Origin: DATJJW01 sp035491935
GTDB taxonomy: Bacteria; Pseudomonadota; Alphaproteobacteria; ATCC43930; CGMCC-115725
Direction of reading: 5' to 3'
Assembly (NCBI GenBank): GCA_035491935.1
Contig: DATJJW010000032.1
Coordinates: 1 to 12,131, forward strand
DNA: 12,131 nucleotides
Below are positions 1-6,663 of this stretch, one piece after another. The translations under genes were made by a program, and so were the position numbers. The stretch's first letter is position 1. Each line of letters starts with the position of its first letter. Under the pieces are notes generated by a model that worked only from the letters and a program-made list of their open reading frames with translations, had not been told where the DNA came from and searched no databases.

Positions 1-62
1 TCCAACGGATCGAGAAATTCACCCTGATGCTGGCGCGCGGCGAGACTATCCGGCTGATCTGA
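1..62 (+). CDS. C-terminal end of an unidentified protein (partial)
   Basis: The third forward frame is open from the window edge to a TGA at 60-62 and encodes about 19 residues ending ...LARGETIRLI. I do not recognise the family; too little is present. The frame is preferred over the other two because its codons look like those of the other genes (CTG, GCG, CGC, GGC, ATC) and because a terminator-like hairpin follows about 30 bases after the stop. The second frame also stays open, to a stop near 120, but its codons and composition look less natural. It could be any cytoplasmic protein. Confidence 0.4.
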   Translation, partial: QRIEKFTLMLARGETIRLI

Positions 63-91
63 CACCGTCAATTCGACGCGAATGGAACCTC

Positions 92-113
92 GGACAACCC
101 GCAGGGGTTGTTC
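92..113 (+). terminator. Terminator-like hairpin after the upstream gene
   Basis: ACAACCC (94-100) and GGGTTGT (105-111) are a perfect 7-bp inverted repeat with a 4-base GCAG loop. One G-T and one further G-C pair (93/112, 92/113) extend it to 9 bp. It starts about 30 bases after the stop at 60-62. The following TCTCTAAAA is only weakly T-rich, so intrinsic termination is plausible but not clear-cut. Confidence 0.4.
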
Positions 114-134
114 TCTAAAACGGGAACGTCTCCC

Positions 135-212
135 ATCGAGAGGCCATCGAGAGGCACTATCAGCTCCTATCGAGAGGTGCTAATCTGGGAGGTGTTTTCC
201 GGGGAGGTGTTT
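135..212 (+). repeat. Short direct repeats in the leader of the small ORF
   Basis: ATCGAGAGG occurs three times, at 135-143, 146-154 and 169-177. GGGAGGTGTTT then occurs twice, at 187-197 and 202-212; the second copy holds the ribosome binding site of the gene starting at 215. They may be relics of local slippage duplication or clustered regulatory sites. Only the repeats themselves are directly visible. Confidence 0.6.
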
Positions 213-214
213 CG

Positions 215-484
215 ATGAATACGCCATCCATGATCCTGGCAAGCGCCCTCGTCCTCATTCCTGAAAATCCCGCCTTTGCGCAGGCGGCCGTGGCCAATGC
301 AGGCCATGGCCATGCCGCCGCGGCAAGCGCCATGGCCCTGCGGCCCGCCACACCCCCACATGCGCAGCCACCGGCCAAGCGGCAGGATACGGACCAAACC
401 AGCGCGGCCTATGAGCCGCAGCCCGCCTATAGCGACGAAGCCTTCGCCGGGGTCGGCTGTCCGTTCATCGCCTCCGCACCGTAG
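215..484 (+). CDS. Small Ala/Pro-rich, possibly exported protein (89 aa)
   Basis: I do not recognise a family. The start is well supported: GGAGGTG at 203-209 lies 5 bases before the ATG. Codons match the neighbouring genes. The N-terminus has a hydrophobic run (about residues 6-15) and an Ala-X-Ala-like site (Ala-Phe-Ala, residues 20-22) before Gln23, like a signal peptide, but the usual Lys/Arg near the start is missing, so export is uncertain. The rest is low in complexity: Ala-rich with a His-Gly-His at 31-33, then Pro/Gln-rich, ending in a short segment with the single Cys. It probably has little fixed structure. It converges on the ABC operon, whose last stop is only 14 bases beyond its own, so the two are not co-transcribed. 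A chance ORF behind a good Shine-Dalgarno remains possible. Confidence 0.5.
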   Translation: MNTPSMILASALVLIPENPAFAQAAVANAGHGHAAAASAMALRPATPPHAQPPAKRQDTDQTSAAYEPQPAYSDEAFAGVGCPFIASAP

Positions 485-498
485 GAGGCGCCCGGGGA

Positions 499-1353
499 TC
501 AGTGCCGGCTTTCCACGTGCCAGGCGAGCAGGCGCGAGCGGATATAGGCGACGGCCCGTACGACCACGGCACCCAGGGCCGCCAGCTCGACGATGCCGGC
601 GAAGACGCCGACGGAATCGGCATAGCGGCCGGCTTGGATCATCGTGCCGCCGATGCCTGCGCCGCCCATCAGCATCTCAGTCGCGACGCCGGCGATCAGG
701 GCCACCGGCAGCGCGATCTGCACGCCGGTCATGATCGTCGGCAAAGCCATGGGCAGGATGATCTCCCATAGCAGGCGATTATCCTTCGTGCCGAAGGACC
801 GCGCCGACCAGATCACCCATTTATCGACGTTGAGCGTGCCGGCATAGGCCGCCGACACGATGGGAAAGAAGCAGGAAAACGCGATCATGACGATCTTCGA
901 GGTGTCGAAGATGCCGAACCACAGCATGAAGATCGGCAGGAAGGCGATCTTCGGCATCGGGAAGCCCACCGAGATCAGCGGGTCGAAGAACCAACGGATG
1001 GCGGCGCTCCGTGCCATCAGGATGCCGAGCGGCACGGCGGTCACGACGGCGACCAGGAAGCCGACGAGCGCGCGATAGAGCGTCAGTCCCAGATCGGTCA
1101 GCAGCGTGCCGCCCGTGCCGTCCTGATAGATCCTCTCCACCACCGAACTCAGGGACGGCAGCAGGAAGGCATCCATCAGATTGGCTCGTGCCACGCCCTC
1201 CCACACCGCCAGCAATACGGCGATGACCCCGAACTGGATCAGGATATCGGTGTTGAGGCGCAGGCGGCGGCGTGGCGGCGCCATCAGCGTCGAGGCGACG
1301 GCGCGCTCCTGGGCCGGGGCGGAAGTCTCGGCCGAGGTTTCTTGCGTGCTCAT
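499..1353 (-). CDS. ABC transporter permease B (nitrate/sulfonate/taurine type)
   Basis: Inner-membrane subunit of an ABC importer in the BPD_transp_1 / SsuC-TauC group, 284 aa. After a polar cytoplasmic N-tail (residues 1-36, Arg-rich at 28-32), membrane segments lie near 37-55, 92-114, 130-170, 205-228 and 248-270. The cytoplasmic EAA loop that docks the ATPase spans about 184-214, with the conserved Gly188 and Pro201. The motif Phe-Pro-Met-Pro-Lys at 131-135 is typical of this group. The ATG at 1353 is chosen because it overlaps the upstream permease stop as ATGA and has GGAGGG just upstream. The frame stays open to 1611, but that stretch lies inside permease A. It probably pairs with permease A as a heterodimer. 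The substrate cannot be told. Confidence 0.9.
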   Translation of the reverse strand: MSTQETSAETSAPAQERAVASTLMAPPRRRLRLNTDILIQFGVIAVLLAVWEGVARANLMDAFLLPSLSSVVERIYQDGTGGTLLTDLGLTLYRALVGFLVAVVTAVPLGILMARSAAIRWFFDPLISVGFPMPKIAFLPIFMLWFGIFDTSKIVMIAFSCFFPIVSAAYAGTLNVDKWVIWSARSFGTKDNRLLWEIILPMALPTIMTGVQIALPVALIAGVATEMLMGGAGIGGTMIQAGRYADSVGVFAGIVELAALGAVVVRAVAYIRSRLLAWHVESRH

Positions 1354-2099
1354 GGCTCCCTCCAGCGCAGCTGATACCGCACGAAGGCGGCAAAGAGCCT
1401 GTCGGCGGCGAAGCCCACGGCGCAGACGACCAGGATCACCGCGAACATCGCGGCATAGGAGCCGCCATCGCCCAATTGGCCGATCATGTAGCCGACGCCG
1501 TCTTCGGCGATGACGAATTCGGCGCTTACCACCAGGATGAAGGAGAAGGCCAACGCCGTGCGGATGCCGTTCAGCACCTCGGGCATGGCCGCGGGCAGGA
1601 CCACCTGCCATAAGGTTTCGAGCCGCGAGGCACCGAAGGAGCGGGCCGACCAGATCAGGAACGGGTTGACGCCGCGTGCGCCGTTATATGTCGAGATGAC
1701 GATCGGCAGCAGGCAGCCGATGAAGATCAGCGCGATCTTCGACATGTCGCCGAGGCCGAACCAGACCATCGTCACGGGGATCAGCGCCGATTTCGGCATT
1801 GGGTAGAAGATCTGCACGATCGGGTTGAACAGCAGGCGGAATGTCTTGAAGGTGGCCATCAGCATGCCGGCGGAGATGCCGAAGACGATCGCTACCGCCA
1901 GCCCGGAGGCGCAGCGGATCAGCGAGCGGATGCCGTTCTGGTAGAGGCTGCCATCCTGGATCATGCCCCAGAGCGACTTCATCACCGCCGGCACATTGGG
2001 CAGCATGTCGTTGGCCAGCGGGCCGACGGTTGCCAGCATTTGCCATAGGATGACGCAGATCAGGAGCGGGGTGTAACGGAAGACCGTGGCCATGCTCAT
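1350..2099 (-). CDS. ABC transporter permease A (nitrate/sulfonate/taurine type)
   Basis: Second BPD_transp_1 inner-membrane subunit, 249 aa from the chosen ATG. Hydrophobic segments lie near 9-26, 64-82, 104-135, 180-200 and 215-235. The EAA loop for ATPase docking is at about 152-183 (Arg-Ser-Phe-Gly-Ala then Leu-Pro). It shares with permease B the segments around Tyr-Pro-Met-Pro-Lys (99-103) and Trp-Ser-Ala-Arg-Ser-Phe-Gly (150-156), so the two are paralogues, probably forming a heterodimeric channel. The frame could start six bases earlier at a TTG (2105), but GGGAGGG is 8 bases from the ATG and only 2 from the TTG, so the ATG is preferred. The stop overlaps the start of permease B in ATGA, which suggests translational coupling. 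Confidence 0.9.
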   Translation of the reverse strand: MSMATVFRYTPLLICVILWQMLATVGPLANDMLPNVPAVMKSLWGMIQDGSLYQNGIRSLIRCASGLAVAIVFGISAGMLMATFKTFRLLFNPIVQIFYPMPKSALIPVTMVWFGLGDMSKIALIFIGCLLPIVISTYNGARGVNPFLIWSARSFGASRLETLWQVVLPAAMPEVLNGIRTALAFSFILVVSAEFVIAEDGVGYMIGQLGDGGSYAAMFAVILVVCAVGFAADRLFAAFVRYQLRWREP

Positions 2100-2114
2100 G
2101 GACAAGGCCCTCCC

Positions 2115-2960
2115 TTAATGCGCGCCGCGGGTTGCCGCCACCGCCTGCTCGCGGACCAGCCCCCAGATATACTCGCTCATCTCCAGGAATTCCGGCCGCT
2201 TCATCAGATCGACGGCACCGGTGCGGTCGAAGCCCATCTCGATGCAATGCTCGATACGGCCAGGACGCGCGCTCATGATCGAGATGCGGTCGGCCAGGAA
2301 CACCGCCTCGTGCACGTCGTGGGTCACGAACACCACGGTCTTGGGCGTGCGTTGCCAGATGGCGCGCAGCTCCTCCTGCATGACGCGTCGAGTCTGGGCG
2401 TCGAGGGCGCCGAAGGGCTCGTCCATCAAGAGGATTTCGGGATCGACCGCCAGGGTGCGCGCGATGGCCGCGCGCTGCTGCATGCCGCCCGACAGCTGCG
2501 ACGGATAGGAATTCTCGAACCCGGTCAGATGCACCATGTCGATGAAATGCTGGGCGCGGTCCATGCGCTCCTGCTTCGCGATGCCCAGCTTCTCCATGCC
2601 GTAGAGCACGTTCTGGCGCACCGTCTTCCAGGGAAAGAGTGCGAAGTTCTGGAACACGATGCCGCGTTCGGTCGCCGGGCCCATCACTTGGCCCTTCGGC
2701 GTCCTGATCGTGCCTTCGGCCACCGGGATGAAGCCGCCGATCAGGTAGAGAAGGGTGCTCTTGCCGCAGCCCGAGGGGCCGAGCAGCGCATGGAATTCGT
2801 TCTTGCGGATGTCGAGGTTGATGTGGTCGAGCGCCACCACCCCGCCATGACCGCCGCGCGTGCCGTAACGGTGGCTGACGTCCTGGACCGATATGCCCAA
2901 GGCTTCGCCGGTAAACTTCGCCTCGCCGGTCATGCTCGCCTGCTGCGCTGAAATGGTCAT
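2115..2960 (-). CDS. ABC transporter ATP-binding protein (SsuB/TauB/ThiZ-like)
   Basis: Cytoplasmic ATPase that powers the importer, 281 aa. Visible motifs: Walker A GPSGCGKST (61-69), Q-loop Gln104 in FQNFALFPW, signature LSGGM (156-160), Walker B ILLMD with catalytic Glu181, D-loop Ala-Leu-Asp (185-187) and H-loop His214 in VTHDVHEA. The FPW after the Q-loop and the overall pattern fit the nitrate/sulfonate/taurine group. Residues 1-23 form an unconserved N-tail. The ATG at 2960 overlaps the stop of a 38-codon ORF in ATGA and has only a modest Shine-Dalgarno of its own (GGAAGG), so it may depend on translation of that ORF. Permease A begins 15 bases downstream. No binding-protein gene accompanies it. 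The exact substrate is unknown. Confidence 0.95.
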   Translation of the reverse strand: MTISAQQASMTGEAKFTGEALGISVQDVSHRYGTRGGHGGVVALDHINLDIRKNEFHALLGPSGCGKSTLLYLIGGFIPVAEGTIRTPKGQVMGPATERGIVFQNFALFPWKTVRQNVLYGMEKLGIAKQERMDRAQHFIDMVHLTGFENSYPSQLSGGMQQRAAIARTLAVDPEILLMDEPFGALDAQTRRVMQEELRAIWQRTPKTVVFVTHDVHEAVFLADRISIMSARPGRIEHCIEMGFDRTGAVDLMKRPEFLEMSEYIWGLVREQAVAATRGAH

Positions 2961-3073
2961 GGGGCGCCGCCTTCCATTACGGGAATTGCCGAGACGGGGG
3001 TCAGGGGCACCGGCACGGATGTCCGGCCCACATACGCCGCGCTGGGGGGCAGAGATTTCGAACGCACCTGCAT
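2957..3073 (-). CDS. 38-codon leader ORF overlapping the ABC ATPase start
   Basis: A short ORF: ATG at 3071-3073, TGA at 2957-2959. GGGAGG (3082-3087) lies exactly 8 bases before the ATG, a better site than that of the ATPase itself. The TGA overlaps the ATPase ATG as ATGA. The peptide begins MQVRSKSLPP, has seven prolines including an adjacent pair at codons 9-10, has no membrane segment, and resembles no family I know. Third positions are less G/C-biased than in neighbouring genes, so the peptide itself may not be conserved. The best reading is a translated leader that couples ribosomes to the ATPase gene. It could instead be a small protein in its own right, or chance. Confidence 0.5.
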   Translation of the reverse strand: MQVRSKSLPPSAAYVGRTSVPVPLTPVSAIPVMEGGAP

Positions 3074-3265
3074 TCCGTGAACCTCCCTCGATATTATTCT
3101 ATCCACGCTTGTCCGTCGTCCCCGCATCGATTGTCGGCGAGCAGGTTTCAGCGGCGGCGGGGCACGAGCGGATCGTCATACCGTTCGTACATTCTTGTGA
3201 CGTACTAAATTCTTAGACTTGTTAGATCGCGATCTTCGTGTTCAATCCGGATGCTGTCAAGCCTG
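3074..3265. other. Control region between the GntR gene and the ABC operon
   Basis: These 192 bases hold no convincing gene. The part nearest the GntR stop is A/T-rich compared with its surroundings and contains a perfect 12-bp palindrome, AGATCGCGATCT (3224-3235), and CTAA-ATTC-TTAG (3205-3216). The GTAC words at 3187-3190 and 3202-3205 lie 11 bases apart. No T-tracted terminator for the GntR gene is visible, so read-through from it into the ABC operon is possible. Confidence 0.45.
3096..3101 (-). promoter_or_regulatory. Candidate -10 box of the ABC operon
   Basis: On the minus strand TAGAAT (5 of 6 to TATAAT) lies in a small A/T-rich island (3091-3101). It would start transcription about 15 bases before the leader ORF ATG at 3073, just ahead of its Shine-Dalgarno. 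No good TTGACA-like -35 box is seen at 16-18 bases, so if real the promoter may need an activator. Confidence 0.3.
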
Positions 3266-4081
3266 CTAGGCACGCTTGCGGCCGGCGATGGTCTCGGCAT
3301 AGCCCAGCACTTGGGCCAGACTGCCTTCGAAATGGCCCTTCAGCAGGGCCACGGCATCATCGGCCCGGCGGTCGAGCGCCGCTTCGGCCAGCGCCGAATG
3401 CTGCTGGCGGATATCGTCGAACAGCGGGGCGGATTCCGACATGCTGGCGACGATGAAGCGGCGATAGCGCTGGAAATGGTCCGACAGCACGGTGCAGAAA
3501 TGCAGCAGCCATTTCGAGCCGCAGGCGGCGACCAGGCTGGTGTGGAAGCGGTCGTGCCGGCGTTCCCATTCGTCGATGGTCTGGGCGTCGGCGGTCGAGT
3601 TCGGCCGTTGGCTGCGCAGCAGGCGATGCAGGGCGACAAGAATATTGTCCTCCCAGGTTTCGTCGCCCTGGGCGATCGACAGACGCAGCGCCTGGCATGT
3701 CAATTCGATGCGCCGCTCGGTCAGATCCTTGAGATCCGCGATCGACAAGGGCGCCACGACGAAGCCGCGTTGGCCCTCGAACTCGACCAGATGCTCCGAG
3801 GCCAGCCGCACCAGCGCCTCGCGCAGCGGACCGATGCCGACCTGATACTGCGCGCTCAATTGCCGGAAGGGCAGGCGTGAGCCCGGGGCGATGCGGCCGC
3901 CGATCAGATCGGAGCGCAGCTTGACATAGGCGCCTTCGCCCATGGTGCGGGCTTCTTCGGCGTTGCGCGGCTCCGGTGCCGGGTCGAAAAAGACCAGTGC
4001 CGCCTCGTCGCGCGCGGGTGCCGAAGATTCCTTGCGTCTCGATCTTTCCATGCCGTTTCCTGCGTCCCGCTTCGTGTCCAT
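3266..4081 (-). CDS. GntR-family transcriptional regulator, FCD subfamily (CsiR/GlaR-like)
   Basis: DNA-binding regulator, 271 aa, against about 220-250 for the family. The extra length is a charged N-tail (1-46) that looks disordered. The winged helix covers about 48-112: AYVKLRSDLI, then the recognition region QYQVGIGPLREALVRLASEHL (split at 78-97), then the wing QRGFVV. The FCD ligand domain follows at about 115-262. Likely metal/ligand residues are His176 and His180 (RRHDRFH), His228 (QQHSAL) and His250; the usual Asp four residues before the second ligand is a His here, as I recall for CsiR-like proteins. Met11 is an alternative start; neither site has a strong Shine-Dalgarno. It is divergent from the LVIVD gene and upstream of the ABC operon, so it may control either or both. 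Effector unknown, probably a small carboxylic acid. Confidence 0.9.
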   Translation of the reverse strand: MDTKRDAGNGMERSRRKESSAPARDEAALVFFDPAPEPRNAEEARTMGEGAYVKLRSDLIGGRIAPGSRLPFRQLSAQYQVGIGPLREALVRLASEHLVEFEGQRGFVVAPLSIADLKDLTERRIELTCQALRLSIAQGDETWEDNILVALHRLLRSQRPNSTADAQTIDEWERRHDRFHTSLVAACGSKWLLHFCTVLSDHFQRYRRFIVASMSESAPLFDDIRQQHSALAEAALDRRADDAVALLKGHFEGSLAQVLGYAETIAGRKRA

Positions 4082-4145
4082 GCCGCGTATCCGGTGACAT
4101 TACCATGTCGGGGGATACATGCATCGCTAAAATGTTCTAACAAAA

Positions 4146-4179
4146 TGCAGTTGATGCAATGATGGGCTGTTGGTAGAAA
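4146..4179 (+). promoter_or_regulatory. Candidate promoter and operator of the LVIVD-CobW unit
   Basis: TTGATG (4151-4156), a 17-base spacer and TAGAAA (4174-4179) each match 4 of 6 sigma-70 consensus positions. This would give a leader of about 90 bases before the ATG at 4278. The palindromic pair TGCA-GTTGA-TGCA (4146-4158) covers the -35 box, a place where a repressor would act. A third ATGCA is at 4119-4123. The divergent GntR regulator is the natural candidate to bind here. Both promoter and operator are inferred by eye. Confidence 0.35.
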
Positions 4180-4277
4180 TCGCAGGCGCATCGGCACCAG
4201 AGCCGTATGCCGCCCATCCGGGCCCAAAGATCCGGACCCGAAGATCAAGCGCCACATCCCAGGGGAAGAATCGTCCG

Positions 4278-5516
4278 ATGACCTCTACCGTGTTTCCCGG
4301 CGACCAAGGGTCGACGCTCAATTTCAAGCTGCTCGCCAACCACCAGCTCGGCGGCTTCGGTGGCGTCGGCGAGGGTATCGCGGTGCAGATCGCCAAGGAC
4401 GGCCGCCGCATCCTGTGGCTGGCGCATGAGAGCGCGCCGAAGAACTTTACCGGCGTCGACGTCACCGACCCGAAGAACCCGAAGGTGGTGGTGCAGACCG
4501 AGCTGCCGCATTCCTACCTCCGCTCCAACTCGCTGGAGGTCTCCGGCGACATCATGGCGGTGGCCTATCAGGCGCAAAAGCCGGGCATGACCGGCACGGG
4601 CCTCGAGCTCTGGGACATCTCGGTGCCGGAGCAGCCCAAATCGATCTCGTTCATGAGCACCGATGGCGAGGCCTCGCGCGGCGTGCACCAGCTGTGGTTC
4701 TGCGACGGCGAATTCGTCCACATGGCCTCGGGCGCGCCCGATTTCGTGCCGCACAACAAGATGGACGATCAGTGCTATCGCATCATCGACGTGCGCAACC
4801 CCTCGAAGCCGGTCGAGGCCGGCCGCTGGTGGCTGCCGGGCACGCGCGTGGGCGATGCCGAGCCGCAGCCGAAGCGCCATCCGGCCGGCACGGATTTCGG
4901 CTTCCGCGCGCATAACACCAACGTCTATCCGCAGCGCCCGGACCGCTGCTATCTGGGCTATCTCGACGCCGGCATGTTCATCATGGACATCGCCGACAAG
5001 AGCAATCCCAAGGTCATCTCGCGCTGGGACAACTCACCGCCTTATGTCGGGTTCACCCACACCATCCTGCCGCTGTTCGATCGAGGCCTGCTGATCGTCA
5101 CCGACGAATCCGTGGTCGATGACGGTGCCGATTATCCGAAGCTGGTCTGGGTCGTCGATGCGCGCGACGAGACCAATCCGATCCCGATCGCGACGTTCCC
5201 GCCGCCGGATTACGACAAGTTCGCCAAGCGCGGCGGCCGCATGGGCGCGCATAATTTGCATGAGAACACGCCGGTCAAGACCTCCTGGTTCTCCGACCAG
5301 GTGATCGTCGGCACCTTCTTCAATGCGGGACTGCGCGCCTACGACATCTCCAACCCGTATCAGCCGAAGGAGATCGCGCATTTCATTCCGCCGGCGCCGA
5401 AGGGCGCGCCGACCGGCTCGATCCAGATCAACGACGTCTACATCGACGAGCGCGGCATCGTGTACACGGTCGACCGCCATGCCGGCGGTGTCTATATCCT
5501 GGAGATGGATTTTTAG
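4278..5516 (+). CDS. LVIVD-repeat beta-propeller protein
   Basis: A 412-aa protein made of LVIVD repeats (PF08309; COG5276, function unknown), expected to fold as a beta-propeller. Repeat cores of the form aromatic/aliphatic-Asp-(Ile/Val)-x-x-Pro-x-x-Pro occur near Asp61, Asp113, Asp171, Asp237, Asp294 and Asp356, with a last blade strand at the C-terminus (VYILEMDF). Histidines recur about 25-35 residues before successive cores: His137 (GVHQL), His212 (RAHNT), His261 (FTHTI) and His325 (GAHNL), plus His328. They would lie in equivalent blade positions and could form a metal or substrate site in the central channel; this is inference. No signal peptide is seen, so it is probably cytoplasmic. 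The ATG at 4278 has AGGGGAA (4261-4267) upstream; the frame extends to 4170 without a better start. A COG0523 GTPase gene follows after 12 bases. Confidence 0.85.
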   Translation: MTSTVFPGDQGSTLNFKLLANHQLGGFGGVGEGIAVQIAKDGRRILWLAHESAPKNFTGVDVTDPKNPKVVVQTELPHSYLRSNSLEVSGDIMAVAYQAQKPGMTGTGLELWDISVPEQPKSISFMSTDGEASRGVHQLWFCDGEFVHMASGAPDFVPHNKMDDQCYRIIDVRNPSKPVEAGRWWLPGTRVGDAEPQPKRHPAGTDFGFRAHNTNVYPQRPDRCYLGYLDAGMFIMDIADKSNPKVISRWDNSPPYVGFTHTILPLFDRGLLIVTDESVVDDGADYPKLVWVVDARDETNPIPIATFPPPDYDKFAKRGGRMGAHNLHENTPVKTSWFSDQVIVGTFFNAGLRAYDISNPYQPKEIAHFIPPAPKGAPTGSIQINDVYIDERGIVYTVDRHAGGVYILEMDF

Positions 5517-5528
5517 TAGGACGCACCA

Positions 5529-6557
5529 TTGATCGCGCACCCGGCTCAACTCTTCGGCGGTGGCCGTTTCGGCCGCCGCCTGTCACGGCCGGGTGCCGGC
5601 AAGGTACCGGTGACGGTGGTGACGGGTTTCTTGGGATCCGGCAAGACCACGCTGATCCGTGCGGCGCTGAAGCATCCCGAGGCCGCCAATTCCGTTGTCA
5701 TCGTCAATGAATTCGGCGAGATCGGCATCGACGACGTGCTGATCCGCACCTCGACCGAGGAGGTGCTGCTGATCGGCAATGGCTGTATGTGCTGTGCCGC
5801 CAGCCACGATCTACAACGGACGTTGCGCAACCTCTATGCCGAGCGCGAGATCGGCACCATCCCCGCCTTCGAGCGCGTCATCGTCGAGACGTCGGGCCTG
5901 GCCGATCCCGGTCCCATCCTGCAGATCTTCCATGCCGACCGCACGCTGGCCGGCCATTATGCGCTGGGCGGCCTCGTCACTGTCATCGACGGTGTGCTGG
6001 CATCACGCGCCGAGGCCGCCGATGCGGTCTGGGTCGAGCAGGTAGTGCAGGCCGACAGCCTGATCCTGACCAAGGCCGATGTCGTTGGCGCCGAGAATAC
6101 GGCGGCGTTGACCGCGCGCCTTTCCGCGATCAACCCCCAGGCGCTGGTGATCCCCGCGGATACCGCGCGCGCCGACCCGACCTCTTTTCTGCGCCAGCCG
6201 GTGTTGCGGCCGGAGGCGCCCCATGGCCATCGCCACGATCACGGCCATGAGGCGGATTACGAAAGCTTCGTGCTGCGCTTCGAGAAGCCCTTCGACTGGG
6301 CACTCTTCACCCGTGCCATGGATGCGCTGGTCGCCTCGCGCGGCGAGGACATCCTGCGCGTCAAAGGCTTCGTCAATGTCGAGGGTACGGCCGGGCCGGT
6401 GGTCGTGCATTACGTGCGCCATCTGGCCTCGCTGCCGGAGGAGTTGAACGCCTGGCCCGATGCCGACCGCACGAGCCGGCTGGTCTTCATCACGCGGCGG
6501 CTCGGCCGTGACAGGGTGGCCGCTCTTTTCGAGGCGCTTCTGGGGCTGGACGGCTGA
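5529..6557 (+). CDS. CobW/COG0523-family metal-chaperone GTPase
   Basis: G3E-family GTPase, 342 aa, cytoplasmic. Members hand metal ions (Zn, Co, Ni, Fe) to client proteins using GTP. Motifs: Walker A GFLGSGKTT (33-41), NEFGEIGID (60-68), the metal-binding CMCC (86-89) in GNGCMCC, Walker B/switch region ETSG (120-123), and the base-recognition TKAD (181-184). A His-rich linker, HGHRHDHGH (232-240), precedes the CobW C-terminal domain (about 244-340). The gene starts with TTG: AGGA (5518-5521) lies 7 bases before it, and no ATG occurs before the Walker motif. Residues 1-26 form an Arg/Gly-rich tail. It starts 12 bases after the LVIVD stop, so the two are almost certainly co-transcribed, and the LVIVD protein is a candidate client. 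It is not placed near cobalamin genes, so the name cobW is not used. Confidence 0.92.
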   Translation: MIAHPAQLFGGGRFGRRLSRPGAGKVPVTVVTGFLGSGKTTLIRAALKHPEAANSVVIVNEFGEIGIDDVLIRTSTEEVLLIGNGCMCCAASHDLQRTLRNLYAEREIGTIPAFERVIVETSGLADPGPILQIFHADRTLAGHYALGGLVTVIDGVLASRAEAADAVWVEQVVQADSLILTKADVVGAENTAALTARLSAINPQALVIPADTARADPTSFLRQPVLRPEAPHGHRHDHGHEADYESFVLRFEKPFDWALFTRAMDALVASRGEDILRVKGFVNVEGTAGPVVVHYVRHLASLPEELNAWPDADRTSRLVFITRRLGRDRVAALFEALLGLDG

Positions 6558-6589
6558 ATTCACCCCAGCACACAGATGCCGAATGTACT

Positions 6590-6617
6590 TTGTCGTTAAC
6601 CATGATTGGAGTAAATT
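6590..6617 (+). promoter_or_regulatory. Possible promoter of the methyltransferase gene
   Basis: In the 106-base gap after the GTPase gene, TTGTCG (6590-6595) and TAAATT (6612-6617) are 16 bases apart, in the only A/T-richer part of the gap. The matches to consensus are partial. No terminator hairpin is evident after the GTPase gene, so the methyltransferase may also be read from upstream. Confidence 0.25.
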
Positions 6618-6663
6618 CGCCTCGCCAGCGGTATTAAGGTAATGTGGACGGGAGGGTGCTGCC

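Noticed and set aside
1354..1611. N-terminal extension of permease B by 86 codons
   Set aside because: The extension lies inside permease A in another frame and is Arg/Gly-rich; the ATGA overlap and GGAGGG support the start at 1353.
2118..2951. Long open frame (277 codons) on the plus strand opposite the ABC ATPase
   Set aside because: It is the antisense shadow of a gene with every ABC motif; high GC leaves the complementary frame open. Its product is His/Arg/Ala-rich with no recognisable domain.
2893..3216. Plus-strand 107-codon frame across the ABC control region
   Set aside because: Starts inside the ATPase gene in antisense and has no ribosome site or recognisable features; the opposite-strand 38-codon ORF is better supported.
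3251..3880. Open frame on the plus strand opposite the GntR gene
   Set aside because: Antisense shadow of a clear GntR/FCD regulator; no ribosome site or family features.
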